Of a DNA stretch of 64,000 nucleotides, positions 42,435-51,594 are shown in pieces. The position numbers were made by a program, and so were the translations under genes. Position 1 is the stretch's first letter; every line of letters begins with the position of its first letter. The stretch is from assembly GCF_001911425.1 (NCBI RefSeq), contig NZ_MPPL01000001.1:1753172-1817171 (forward strand), given 5' to 3'. The DNA is from Mucilaginibacter polytrichastri (GTDB taxonomy: Bacteria > Bacteroidota > Bacteroidia > Sphingobacteriales > Sphingobacteriaceae). The notes below the pieces were generated by a model. It was not told the origin of the DNA. It worked only from the letters and a program-made list of their open reading frames with translations, and did no database searches.

Positions 42435-43622
42435 TTATAAAATGGTTTGCGCCAAAGCATCAGATAACGAATTGAAATAAACATCTAAGGCATTTGCAAT
42501 AAGTATTAAACCAATTGCCTGTTTGCCGGTTGCAGTAGCTTTATTTTTGAGGGATGATAAATTCATTGGGCTTTTAGCCGGCCGCTCATCACCAAAAAGT
42601 ACGCCCCACTGCTTGAACATCTCGGTACGGTCGAAAATTAATTTGAGTACTGCTATAATAGGCATGGACAAAAACATGCCAGAAACTCCGGCCAGGCTGC
42701 CGCCAAGCACTACACCTATAATGGATACCAATGCGTTGATTTTCACTTTTGAGCCAACAATACGGGGCATTAGTATATTATTATCTAAAAATTGTACTGC
42801 CGCAATAACAACCAATACAGTAACCACCGGGCTTAATGAGGTAGAGGATGCAATGGTAAGTAATACACCGATAATGTTTCCAATCAACGCACCTACGTAC
42901 GGTATCAGATTCAGTACTGCGAATATTAAACCAATCAGGAAAGCATGTTCAATACCGAATACCATTAAAAGGACCCCTAACAATAATGTCATGTAGGTGA
43001 TCTGAATTAGTAAACCCATTAGATAACTCTTGATAATAGATTCAGTTTCGTATATAATTGTTTTTATCTTGGGATAATTGGTTGGGCTGAACCACATAAA
43101 AACGAACTTAACCAGGGTGTCTTTATAATAAAGAATTAAGTAGATATAAATAGGTAGCAAACCTACAAATACAAAAATAGAACTCAGTGTTACGGCGGCG
43201 CCACTAGCAATCCCGCCTGCCATACCCAATAAATCATTGCTTTTTTTGTTAATAAAACCAAGCTGTTCTTGAGTTGAATAATTAAATGAGCTGGAAATCC
43301 ACTTGCTTAACGACTGGAGATGTAATGTAACGTTCTTTTTAATTTGGGGAAAGTCACTAATCACTGTCGCCATTTGTGATGAAAAAAACCAAAAGATTAA
43401 ACCAACAAATATAAACACCATTAATATTGGTAAAATAATTGCCAGGGTTTCCGGCACCTTATATTTTCGTAAAAACCTGTAAATAGGAATAAGCATAATA
43501 CTTATAAAAAAAGCCATTATTACCGGCATAAGGATATCACTGCCGATAACAAACAGTGTTCCTACCAATAATAAACCGAGTAATTCAATAGACCTTTTAA
43601 CTGTAAGTGGCAATTCTTTCAT
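42435..43622 (-). CDS. AI-2E family transporter / PerM-like permease
   Basis: 395 residues with about eight membrane spans (SIELLGLLLVGTLFVIGSDI, FFISIMLIPIYRFLRKYKVP, ILPILMVFIFVGLIFWF, and the C-terminal GALIGNIIGVLLTIASSTSL). Conserved tail element GSKVKINALVSIIGVVLGGS with FLSMPIIAVLKLIFDRTE is typical of the AI-2E/PerM family. Substrate unknown; the family includes putative autoinducer and antiporter proteins. Confidence 0.85.
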   Translation of the reverse strand: MKELPLTVKRSIELLGLLLVGTLFVIGSDILMPVIMAFFISIMLIPIYRFLRKYKVPETLAIILPILMVFIFVGLIFWFFSSQMATVISDFPQIKKNVTLHLQSLSKWISSSFNYSTQEQLGFINKKSNDLLGMAGGIASGAAVTLSSIFVFVGLLPIYIYLILYYKDTLVKFVFMWFSPTNYPKIKTIIYETESIIKSYLMGLLIQITYMTLLLGVLLMVFGIEHAFLIGLIFAVLNLIPYVGALIGNIIGVLLTIASSTSLSPVVTVLVVIAAVQFLDNNILMPRIVGSKVKINALVSIIGVVLGGSLAGVSGMFLSMPIIAVLKLIFDRTEMFKQWGVLFGDERPAKSPMNLSSLKNKATATGKQAIGLILIANALDVYFNSLSDALAQTIL

Positions 43623-44137
43623 GGCTGATATATTAATGATGTTGTGCTTAAAATCCTTGCAATTCTAAAATTCTGAGTTATTAACATTTGAAATATTGCG
43701 GGTGTAAATTTATTAGCTTGTATTGTAAAAGATAGGAGCGCTTTTTGTTTTACTGTTTACATAATTTGATGATAACGTACAACGCAGCGGCTATTAAAAT
43801 GATTGATAGCAATTGCTACATAATAATATCTAATTGCCATCTAAACACTTAAAATGGTTACCTATGTACGCATTGATCAACTGAAACTATAGAGCTATAT
43901 TAACCAATAATTTAATCAAGTATAATGAGGTTTTTGAATGGTATGAAAAACTACGGATGAGTACCGGACAGATCAGTGAGACTCATTTAAAAGTAAACTA
44001 CAATTCAATTGCAAGCAATCACTGTGCAGTAATACAATTAGGCTATATAGCTTAACGTTATTAATATGATTAACTTCTTTAAAGCCAATTAACAGGCTAA
44101 GGGAAACTATTTCAGATTCTTAAAAATACATATTTAT
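43623..44137. other. 515-base gene-free region between the permease and glpD
   Basis: A+T-rich divergent intergenic DNA. A frame around 43918-44055 (IKYNEVFEWYEKLRMSTGQI...) is open but lacks a start in the right place and has no counterpart I recognise; it may be a decayed gene. No good TAnnTTTG box was found by eye. It should contain the promoters of both flanking genes. Confidence 0.5.
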
Positions 44138-45775
44138 ATGGACGTTGTTGAACAAATAAATTACCCCAAGCAAGCTGACCCACAAGAAACACGCTTTCAA
44201 CGTGACAAAATTATAGAAGGTTTGTCTGATGCTGAAAAAGTGTGGGATGTGATTATCATCGGGGGCGGTGCAACCGGTTTGGGTACAGCGCTCGATGCTG
44301 CCTCGAGAGGATATAAAACACTGCTTTTAGAGCAAATTGATTTTGCGAAAGGCACATCAAGCCGCAGTACCAAACTCGCACACGGCGGCGTAAGGTACCT
44401 GGCCCAGGGAGACATTGGCTTAGTTGTAGAAGCCTTACACGAGCGCGGGCTGATGCTCAAAAATGCAGCCCACCTGGTAAAAAACGAAACCTTTATCATT
44501 CCTAATTATGAGTGGTGGGGCGGTGCGTATTATACCATCGGGCTAAGCCTGTACGATCTGCTTGCCGGAAAGTTAGGATTTGGCCGGGCTAAGCATCTAT
44601 CCAAAAAAGAAGTAATTAAAAGAATACCTACTATTCAACAAAAGGGCCTGTATGGTGGCGTTTCGTATCACGATGGCCAGTTTGACGATTCGCGGCTTGC
44701 CATTAATATTGCTCAAACGGCACTGGAGCAAGGCGCAACTGTATTGAACTATTTTAAAGTAAGTGGCCTGCTTAAAGAAAGTAACAAGGTAAGCGGGGTG
44801 GTAGCTACTGATGCTGAAACAGGTAAAATATACCAGATCAAGGGCAAAACGGTAATTAATGCAACCGGTGTTTTTGCGGATGAAATACTGCAAATGGATA
44901 TACCGGGCGAAAAGGCGATGCTAAGACCAAGCCAGGGAATACATTTGGTGGTTGATAGGTCTTTTATGCCTGCTGAAGATGCCCTGATGATACCCAAAAC
45001 TTCAGACGGACGTGTACTCTTTGCTGTTCCATGGCATAATAGGTTAGTTATTGGAACAACAGATACTCCGCTTAAAGAACACAGCCTGGAACCTAAGGCG
45101 CTGGAAGAAGAGATTGAATTTATTATGCACACTGCAGATCAGTACCTTATTAAAGCACCAGAACGAAAAGACGTGTTGAGTATGTTTGCCGGTTTACGGC
45201 CATTGGCCGCCCCGCAGGATGGCTCAGACAAAACGAAAGAAATATCACGAAGTCATAAGATCATTGTAGCAGACTCAGGCTTGATAACCATTACAGGCGG
45301 TAAATGGACAACTTATCGTAAAATGGCCGAAGACACAGTTAACAAAGCCATCCAGGTAGGTGCCCTAACAGCTAAGCCTGTAAAAACTAAGGATTTGCCC
45401 ATACATGGTAGCACTGAAGATGTAGATCGTAAAAACCACATGTATGTATACGGTACTGACCGTGAGGCGGTAATGGCCTTGTGTAATGAAAACAAAGACT
45501 GGGTGTTAAAACTCGACCCGCGGGCAGAGTTTATCGCGGCAGAAGTGATTTGGGCAGTGCGCAACGAAATGGCCAGAACACTTGAAGATGTTTTGGCTAG
45601 GAGAGTACGATTGCTGTTTCTTGATGCCCGTATAGCTTATGATGTTGCTCCCAAAGTGGCGGCTTTAATTGCAAAAGAATTAAATAAAGGGCATGATTGG
45701 GAAATAAAACAAGTGTCAGATTTCCGCGCCCTTGCTAAAACCTATTTATTAGTTCCTTACCCAGGGCAGGTATAG
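44138..45775 (+). CDS. glpD: aerobic glycerol-3-phosphate dehydrogenase
   Basis: 545 residues. FAD-binding GxGxxG motif in VIIIGGGATGLGTALDAASR, then GTSSRSTKLAHGGVRYLAQG and the substrate region RLVIGTTDTP, plus SGLITITGGKWTTYRKMAED. Oxidises glycerol-3-phosphate to dihydroxyacetone phosphate, feeding electrons to quinone. It heads the glpD-glpK-glpF operon, 43 bases before glpK. Confidence 0.95.
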   Translation: MDVVEQINYPKQADPQETRFQRDKIIEGLSDAEKVWDVIIIGGGATGLGTALDAASRGYKTLLLEQIDFAKGTSSRSTKLAHGGVRYLAQGDIGLVVEALHERGLMLKNAAHLVKNETFIIPNYEWWGGAYYTIGLSLYDLLAGKLGFGRAKHLSKKEVIKRIPTIQQKGLYGGVSYHDGQFDDSRLAINIAQTALEQGATVLNYFKVSGLLKESNKVSGVVATDAETGKIYQIKGKTVINATGVFADEILQMDIPGEKAMLRPSQGIHLVVDRSFMPAEDALMIPKTSDGRVLFAVPWHNRLVIGTTDTPLKEHSLEPKALEEEIEFIMHTADQYLIKAPERKDVLSMFAGLRPLAAPQDGSDKTKEISRSHKIIVADSGLITITGGKWTTYRKMAEDTVNKAIQVGALTAKPVKTKDLPIHGSTEDVDRKNHMYVYGTDREAVMALCNENKDWVLKLDPRAEFIAAEVIWAVRNEMARTLEDVLARRVRLLFLDARIAYDVAPKVAALIAKELNKGHDWEIKQVSDFRALAKTYLLVPYPGQV

Positions 45776-45818
45776 ATAACTGTTGGGGTTAGTTTATAAA
45801 ATGAAAAAATAAAAAATT

Positions 45819-47327
45819 ATGGAAGAGTACATTTTGGCCCTGGATCAGGGCACAACAAGTTCACGCGCTATTATTTTTGATCATAAGGGCAAAATAAAAG
45901 CCATCGCCCAAAAAGAATTTAAGCAGATTTTCCCAAAATCGGGATGGGTAGAGCATGATCCCAAGGAAATCTGGTCGTCTCAGGCCAGTGTTGCTGCCGA
46001 AGTAACCGCTAAAATGGGGATCAACGGTACCAACATTAAGGCAATCGGTATTTCTAACCAACGTGAAACCACCATCGTATGGGACAGGAAAACAAGTGAG
46101 CCCATCTATAACGCCATCGTTTGGCAAGACCGCCGCACGGCAGATTATTGTGAAGAATTGAAAGCTGCCGGCCATGAGGATAATATCCGCGCTAAAACCG
46201 GGTTGGTAATAGATCCTTATTTTTCGGGTACTAAAATTAAATGGATTCTGGATAATGTAAAAGGCGCAAGGAAAAAAGCGGAAGCCGGTGAACTGGCTTT
46301 CGGAACGGTAGATAGCTGGCTGGTTTGGAAATTTACCAGGGGAAAGGTACATATTACCGATATAACTAATGCAAGCCGTTCTATGCTGTTCAATATCGTA
46401 AAGCAGGAGTGGGATCAGGAATTGCTTGACCTGATCGGCATCCCCAAAGAAATGCTGCCCGAGGTAAAACAATCGAGCGAAGTTTACGGCGAAACCGCAA
46501 CAACTATTTTTGCTTCAAAGGTGCCTATTGCAGGTATTGCAGGCGATCAGTCGGCAGCACTTTTCGGGCAGATGTGCATTGATAAAGCCATGGTTAAAAA
46601 TACTTATGGCACAGGCTGTTTCATGCTGATGAACATTGGCGACAAGTTTATTGAATCAAAAAACAACTTGCTGACAACCGTTGCCTGGAAAATTGACGGT
46701 AAAATACAGTATGCTTTTGAAGGCAGTATTTTCATAGCCGGAGCCGTAGTTCAGTGGCTTCGTGACGGTTTGGGCGTAATCAGGAAATCTGCCGATGTAG
46801 AAAAGCTGGCTTTGAGTGTAGAAGATACAGGTGGGGTTTATTTTGTGCCTGCATTTGCTGGCCTGGGCGCACCATATTGGAACCCAAACGTGCGCGGAAC
46901 TATGATAGGGCTTAGCCGCGGTACAACCGACGCGCACATTGCCCGTGCAGCGCTGGAAGCCATAGGTTATCAAACAATGGATGTACTGAAAGCTATGGAG
47001 GCTGATTCGGGCATGAAGATTAAAGAATTGCGGGTAGACGGCGGCGCAACCGCAAATAACCTGCTGATGCAGTTTCAGTCCGACTTACTAAACTGTAAAG
47101 TGATCAGGCCGGAAGTGGTGGAAACAACAGCTTTAGGTGCAGCATATTTAGCGGGCCTGGCCGTGGGCTTTTGGAAGGATATTGCCGAGATCCAACAATT
47201 ATGGAAAGTGGAAAAGGAATTTGTTCCGGATGCCGACGAACCCAAGGTTCAGGAAGGAATTAAAGGCTGGAAAAAAGCAATCCATGCAGCGCAGGCAGCA
47301 GAGGATGTGCTTTCAGATAAAAAATAA
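45819..47327 (+). CDS. glpK: glycerol kinase
   Basis: 502 residues. FGGY-kinase N-terminal signature [46 protein letters not shown] and ATP-binding region [40 protein letters not shown]. Converts glycerol to glycerol-3-phosphate, the substrate of the upstream dehydrogenase. The C-terminus overlaps nothing; glpF follows by 40 bases. Confidence 0.97.
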   Translation: MEEYILALDQGTTSSRAIIFDHKGKIKAIAQKEFKQIFPKSGWVEHDPKEIWSSQASVAAEVTAKMGINGTNIKAIGISNQRETTIVWDRKTSEPIYNAIVWQDRRTADYCEELKAAGHEDNIRAKTGLVIDPYFSGTKIKWILDNVKGARKKAEAGELAFGTVDSWLVWKFTRGKVHITDITNASRSMLFNIVKQEWDQELLDLIGIPKEMLPEVKQSSEVYGETATTIFASKVPIAGIAGDQSAALFGQMCIDKAMVKNTYGTGCFMLMNIGDKFIESKNNLLTTVAWKIDGKIQYAFEGSIFIAGAVVQWLRDGLGVIRKSADVEKLALSVEDTGGVYFVPAFAGLGAPYWNPNVRGTMIGLSRGTTDAHIARAALEAIGYQTMDVLKAMEADSGMKIKELRVDGGATANNLLMQFQSDLLNCKVIRPEVVETTALGAAYLAGLAVGFWKDIAEIQQLWKVEKEFVPDADEPKVQEGIKGWKKAIHAAQAAEDVLSDKK

Positions 47328-47367
47328 TAGCATAGCGTTTAATCATTATTCACTTAATTTAAAGCGT

Positions 47368-48099
47368 ATGACCCCATTTATGGCCGAGTTTCTCGGCACC
47401 ATGTTGATGATACTTTTAGGCGATGGCGTGGTAGCCAACGTACTTTTAAATGATACCAAAGGAAATAACAGCGGCTGGCTGGTTATTTGTATGGCCTGGG
47501 GCTTTGCCGTTTTTGTTGGGGTTGTAGTGGCGGGCCCATATAGTGGGGCACATTTTAACCCGGCTATTACTATCGGTTTGGCTGTTGCAGGTAAATTTCC
47601 GTGGGCTAATGTTTTGCCGTATATCTGCGCACAGATGCTGGGCGCAGCTGCCGGCGCCTTTTTAGTTTGGGTAATGTACTTCGATCACTTTAAACGAACC
47701 AAAGACCCGGCTGCTATTTTAGCTGTATTTGCTACCGGCCCCGCCATCCGTAATTATAAAGTGAATTTATTTAGCGAAGTTTTAGGTGCTTTTGTGTTGC
47801 TGCTCATGATCTTTTATACAACAGGTGGAGAGATTACAGCCACTAAAACACCCATTGGTTTGGGTTCTATCGGGGCACTACCTGTGGCCATTTTAGTTAT
47901 AGTGATCGGGCTTTCGCTTGGCGGTACTACCGGTTATGCCATAAACCCCTGTCGTGATTTGGGTCCGCGTATGATGCATGCTATTTTACCAATCAGCAAT
48001 AAAGGTTCCAGTGATTGGGCGTATGCCTGGGTACCAGTTATAGGGCCTGTTATGGGTACAGTTATTGCAGCATTATTGTATCTGCAGTTACATCCATAG
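47368..48099 (+). CDS. glpF: glycerol facilitator (aquaglyceroporin)
   Basis: 243 residues from ATG 47368 (MTPFMAEFLGTMLMILLGDG); an overlapping longer frame inside glpK is out of context. Six membrane spans with both half-helix motifs: AHFNPAITIGLA, and YAINPCRDLGPR in which the second NPA reads NPC. The Asp after Arg in NPxRD marks glycerol-conducting members. It takes up glycerol for GlpK. Third gene of the operon. Confidence 0.93.
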   Translation: MTPFMAEFLGTMLMILLGDGVVANVLLNDTKGNNSGWLVICMAWGFAVFVGVVVAGPYSGAHFNPAITIGLAVAGKFPWANVLPYICAQMLGAAAGAFLVWVMYFDHFKRTKDPAAILAVFATGPAIRNYKVNLFSEVLGAFVLLLMIFYTTGGEITATKTPIGLGSIGALPVAILVIVIGLSLGGTTGYAINPCRDLGPRMMHAILPISNKGSSDWAYAWVPVIGPVMGTVIAALLYLQLHP

Positions 48100-48131
48100 T
48101 TTAATCAGTTCTATCTTCTAATACAAATAAT

Positions 48132-48200
48132 ATGAAAATGATACTTAAAGCAGGCCTTTTGGTACTGCACGGGCTAATTTATTTATATCTTATTGTTTGA
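48132..48200 (+). CDS. possible 22-residue membrane peptide (weak)
   Basis: MKMILKAGLLVLHGLIYLYL plus two residues, a short basic start and one hydrophobic helix, 32 bases after glpF. Too short to call from sequence; could be fortuitous. Confidence 0.15.
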   Translation: MKMILKAGLLVLHGLIYLYLIV

Positions 48201-48308
48201 TTATCAATTAAATAATTCAGTTTTTTAAGTACTGCTCTCCATGATGCGTAGTATTTTAAAGCCATTTACTAAATAAGCAGGCGGCTTTTTTTAAGAAACC
48301 CTGTCTTC

Positions 48309-49103
48309 TTATCTCACCGTAGCCGCAAACTCAGACGGGCGCATATTAGCTACCTGCTGAAAGGTGTTACTGAATGCCGATATACTTTGGTAGCCGGTAT
48401 CGTAAGCAATCTGGCTTAAGGTTAAGTCGGTTTGCAGCATTAACTCAACAGCTTTTACGATGCGCACTTGTTTAAGATATTGTAAAAACGAGATACTTAA
48501 CACGGTTTGAAAAAGGCGCGAAAGTGTACGCTCGCCTATACCGAACTTGCTGCTAACAATTTGCAAGGTAAGCGGCTGCGCAACATGGTCATATAAATAA
48601 CGCAGGATAGGCCGTAATCTGTCGTTAGTGGTTGTTGGTAAAACAATAGGCACATTTTGCGGACTAAGATTGGGCAGTATATTTTTGATAGCCATTAAAA
48701 ATGCGTAGTCATTACTGCTCGGTTTAATGTTCTCCTGGTAGTTTTCGGTGTAATGTATCATTTCATGCAACAAGTTATTTACCGGATATATACCTGTATG
48801 CTGGTAAAAAATATGCTTATCATCATCTGGGTAATAAATATTACGTATAACTGCACTTTCTGAGTGCCTTACCTGTAAAAAATGATCGATACCGGGCGGA
48901 ATCCAGATGTAGTGCCTTGCTGGTATAACAAAAGTGTTGCCCACAAAATGAACATAGGCAATACCGCCTTCCACGTATGATAATTGCCCCTTTTTGTGAT
49001 TATGCACCGGAAATCTGCGTTCGGATTTCTGGTGCATAACATATACTGACTGGCGATACTTATCGATCTCAATAAACTGCTCTGCTGAAATTAAGTGCTG
49101 CAT
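48309..49103 (-). CDS. AraC-family regulator with cupin sensor domain
   Basis: 264 residues. N-terminal cupin-like domain (RRFPVHNHKKGQLSYVEGGI, then VIPARHYIWIPPGIDHF) and a C-terminal AraC HTH (LQIVSSKFGIGERTLSRLFQ, then LSQIAYDTGYQSISAFSNTF). Divergent from the TolC/EmrAB-type efflux operon, 86 bases away, so it probably regulates it. Ligand unknown. Confidence 0.88.
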   Translation of the reverse strand: MQHLISAEQFIEIDKYRQSVYVMHQKSERRFPVHNHKKGQLSYVEGGIAYVHFVGNTFVIPARHYIWIPPGIDHFLQVRHSESAVIRNIYYPDDDKHIFYQHTGIYPVNNLLHEMIHYTENYQENIKPSSNDYAFLMAIKNILPNLSPQNVPIVLPTTTNDRLRPILRYLYDHVAQPLTLQIVSSKFGIGERTLSRLFQTVLSISFLQYLKQVRIVKAVELMLQTDLTLSQIAYDTGYQSISAFSNTFQQVANMRPSEFAATVR

Positions 49104-49168
49104 AATTACTTGGCTGGAATCATCAAATATTAGGCAATATACATCAAAATATGCGCAATTGCCAAAGG

Positions 49169-49176
49169 TAAATTTG
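49169..49176 (+). promoter_or_regulatory. -7 promoter box of the efflux operon
   Basis: TAAATTTG fits TAnnTTTG. The ATG of the TolC-type gene is 14 bases after the box, so the leader is unusually short, almost leaderless. A clear -33 TTG at the correct distance was not identified. Confidence 0.4.
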
Positions 49177-49189
49177 TATCATAAAATTT

Positions 49190-50530
49190 ATGATATATTA
49201 TTTTAATAAGCGGTTGTTTCTTTTAGCAGTGGTAGTACTATTGGCAACAGGGGCATTTGCGCAGCAACACGGCGTTGCTGGTACCGCTGTAAACCTTGCT
49301 TTACCGCAGGTTTGGGAAAAAGCTGTACAGTACAACAGAACTATACAAATACAGCAACTGCATGTACAAAGTAATGAAGAAGCTGTAAAAGATGCCAAGG
49401 CAGAGCGCCTGCCCGATATTAATGTATCTGGTGAATACGCCAGGGTGAGTAATATGCCGATGTTTGAGAATGGCATTTTTCATACCCCAACACAGTACCC
49501 GGTGCTGCATACTTATTATAAGGCAGGTGGCGATGCTTACTTTAATATTTACAGTGGTAACAAAACCAATTTAAAAATTGAAGAGCAGCAAACTATTGGC
49601 AAAATAAGGGAGCAACAGAAAAACCTGACCATATCTGAAATTAAACTTCGCGCGTCTGGCTATTTTTTGGATCTGCAACGCAGCATCATCTTTAAGCAGT
49701 TAATGCTGAACCATATTGCCGAGCAGGAAAAGCAGCTGGAAAAAATTAAACAGATGCAAAAGAACGGCGTGGTTTTAAAAAGCGATGTACTGCGTGCCGA
49801 GTTGCAATTATCGCAACAAAATCTTACGCTTACTACCATTGAGAATGATATTGCCATTGCCAATCAAAAGCTTAATATCATGATCGGCGAGCCCGATGAC
49901 CTGGTGGTTACCCCGGTAAATGCTGATGGGATTGATTCGGTCACTGTTAAGTCTTATACCGATTATCTTAATGATGCGCAGGGCCATTCTTTCCAAAACA
50001 AAATTTCGGAGCAGGAAACCAATTTGCGCCGTTTACAGCTTAAAGATGTAAAAGCTAATTTATCGCCCAAAATTGGCTTGTTTGCTAATTATACCTATAG
50101 CTATCCGCAAATTATGTTATACCCTTACGGCGGCTATTTATATGGTTTAGGATTTGCCGGAGTGCAGGCATCGTTTCCAATCTCTGCTTTTTACCATAAT
50201 AAACACAAGGTAAAGGCTTCTGAAATTGAGTTTAAACAACAGGAAATAGAGCATCTGGATACACAGGATAATGTAAGGCAGCAGGTTAATGAGGCCTACC
50301 TGCGTTATAAAGAAGCCATTAACCGCATTAATGTAGCCCAAACTAATATTAAACAGGCTACAGAAAATTCCAGGATCATTAACAACACATACTTTAATCA
50401 AACTTCATTGGTAACCGACCTGTTGGAAGCCAATACGCAGTTACTACAAACACGGTTCGACCTGGCTTCGGCACAGATAAGCGCACAGATGCAGTATTAC
50501 AAGCTACAAGAAGTTATAGGAAATCTTTAA
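49190..50530 (+). CDS. TolC-family outer-membrane efflux protein
   Basis: 446 residues. Signal peptide (FLLAVVVLLATGAFAQQ) and helical repeats typical of outer-membrane efflux proteins: LPQVWEKAVQYNRTIQIQQL, KMQKNGVVLKSDVLRAELQL-like and VNEAYLRYKEAINRINVAQT, ending in EANTQLLQTRFDLASAQISA. It provides the outer-membrane channel for the membrane-fusion and transporter genes that follow (3 bp and 4 bp gaps). Confidence 0.9.
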   Translation: MIYYFNKRLFLLAVVVLLATGAFAQQHGVAGTAVNLALPQVWEKAVQYNRTIQIQQLHVQSNEEAVKDAKAERLPDINVSGEYARVSNMPMFENGIFHTPTQYPVLHTYYKAGGDAYFNIYSGNKTNLKIEEQQTIGKIREQQKNLTISEIKLRASGYFLDLQRSIIFKQLMLNHIAEQEKQLEKIKQMQKNGVVLKSDVLRAELQLSQQNLTLTTIENDIAIANQKLNIMIGEPDDLVVTPVNADGIDSVTVKSYTDYLNDAQGHSFQNKISEQETNLRRLQLKDVKANLSPKIGLFANYTYSYPQIMLYPYGGYLYGLGFAGVQASFPISAFYHNKHKVKASEIEFKQQEIEHLDTQDNVRQQVNEAYLRYKEAINRINVAQTNIKQATENSRIINNTYFNQTSLVTDLLEANTQLLQTRFDLASAQISAQMQYYKLQEVIGNL

Positions 50531-50532
50531 TC

Positions 50533-51591
50533 ATGAGCACCTCTAATCAATACACCCAAACAGATAAACTAATTACCCGTATAACGGCCTGGGTAGCAGG
50601 AATAATTTTGATAGGCCTGGTAATATGGGGCGGCATATCTTTATACAATTTGTATTTGTATGAAGAAACCAATGATGCCCAGGTACAGGAATATATTAAC
50701 CCGGTAATCAGCCGTGTGGCCGGTTATATCCGCGAGATCCGTTACGAAGAAAATCAGGACGTTAAAAAAGGGGATACGCTGATCATAATTGACAACAGTG
50801 AATATACCATTCAACAACAGGAAGCAGAAGCCGCCCTGGCCAATGCGCGTGCCCAGGTACCGGTGTTGAGCAGTAACGTGGAAACATCAACCAAAACTTC
50901 GCAAATTAGCCAGTCGCAAATTGCGGCAGCCAAGGCTAAGCTGGTGAATAAACAGCAGGAATACGATAGGTACAAGAAGTTGTACGATGTAGAATCTGCT
51001 ACCAGGCAACAACTGGATAATGTGCAAGCAGCATTGGATGTAGCCAAGTCAGATTACCAATCAGCGCAGGTAAGCTACCAGGCTTCATTATCTAAAATAA
51101 CAGATGCAAGAGCGCAAAATGCAGTGTTACAGGCCGAAATTAAAAGGAGGGAAGCTGTTGTTGGCCGTAATAAACTGAATGTTGATTATACCATTATTAC
51201 AGCACCCTATAATGGTAAAATGGGCCGCCGTACTATACAACAAGGGCAAGCCATACAAGCGGGACAAACCCTGGCTTTTATTGTTGACAAGGATGCCGGT
51301 AAATGGGTAATTGCCAATTTTAAAGAAACCCAGGTAAGGCACATGAAGGTGGGCGACGATGCCGAGATTGAAGCCGATGCATATCCCGATCAGCAATTTA
51401 AGGGGCATATCGTTTCCTTATCGCCGGCTACAGGTTCGAGTTTTTCTTTATTACCTCCCGATAACTCTACAGGTAACTTTGTGAAAATAGTACAGCGTAT
51501 CCCGGTACGGATCAGGCTGACCGATGATGTTAATACCATAGCACCTTTACGTGCAGGCATGAACACCAGCGTGATCATCCGTAAAAAATAA
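50533..51591 (+). CDS. membrane-fusion protein of tripartite efflux (EmrA/HlyD-like)
   Basis: 352 residues. One N-terminal span (ITAWVAGIILIGLVIWGGIS), then biotinyl/lipoyl-like GYIREIRYEENQDVKKGDTL, a coiled-coil hairpin (NKQQEYDRYKKLYDVESATR) and the HlyD beta-barrel LDRQGQAIQ-like end (GQAIQAGQTLAFIVDKDAGK, VRHMKVGDDAEIEADAYPDQ). Links the inner-membrane transporter to TolC. Confidence 0.92.
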   Translation: MSTSNQYTQTDKLITRITAWVAGIILIGLVIWGGISLYNLYLYEETNDAQVQEYINPVISRVAGYIREIRYEENQDVKKGDTLIIIDNSEYTIQQQEAEAALANARAQVPVLSSNVETSTKTSQISQSQIAAAKAKLVNKQQEYDRYKKLYDVESATRQQLDNVQAALDVAKSDYQSAQVSYQASLSKITDARAQNAVLQAEIKRREAVVGRNKLNVDYTIITAPYNGKMGRRTIQQGQAIQAGQTLAFIVDKDAGKWVIANFKETQVRHMKVGDDAEIEADAYPDQQFKGHIVSLSPATGSSFSLLPPDNSTGNFVKIVQRIPVRIRLTDDVNTIAPLRAGMNTSVIIRKK

Positions 51592-51594
51592 ATC

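Noticed and set aside
43918..44055. A decayed gene before glpD
   Set aside because: The open frame has no start codon in the right place and no recognisable homology; kept only as a note in the intergenic entry.
47182..47367. A 5' extension of glpF inside glpK
   Set aside because: It overlaps the glpK C-terminus with a basic, non-homologous peptide; the facilitator homology starts at MTPFMAEF (47368).
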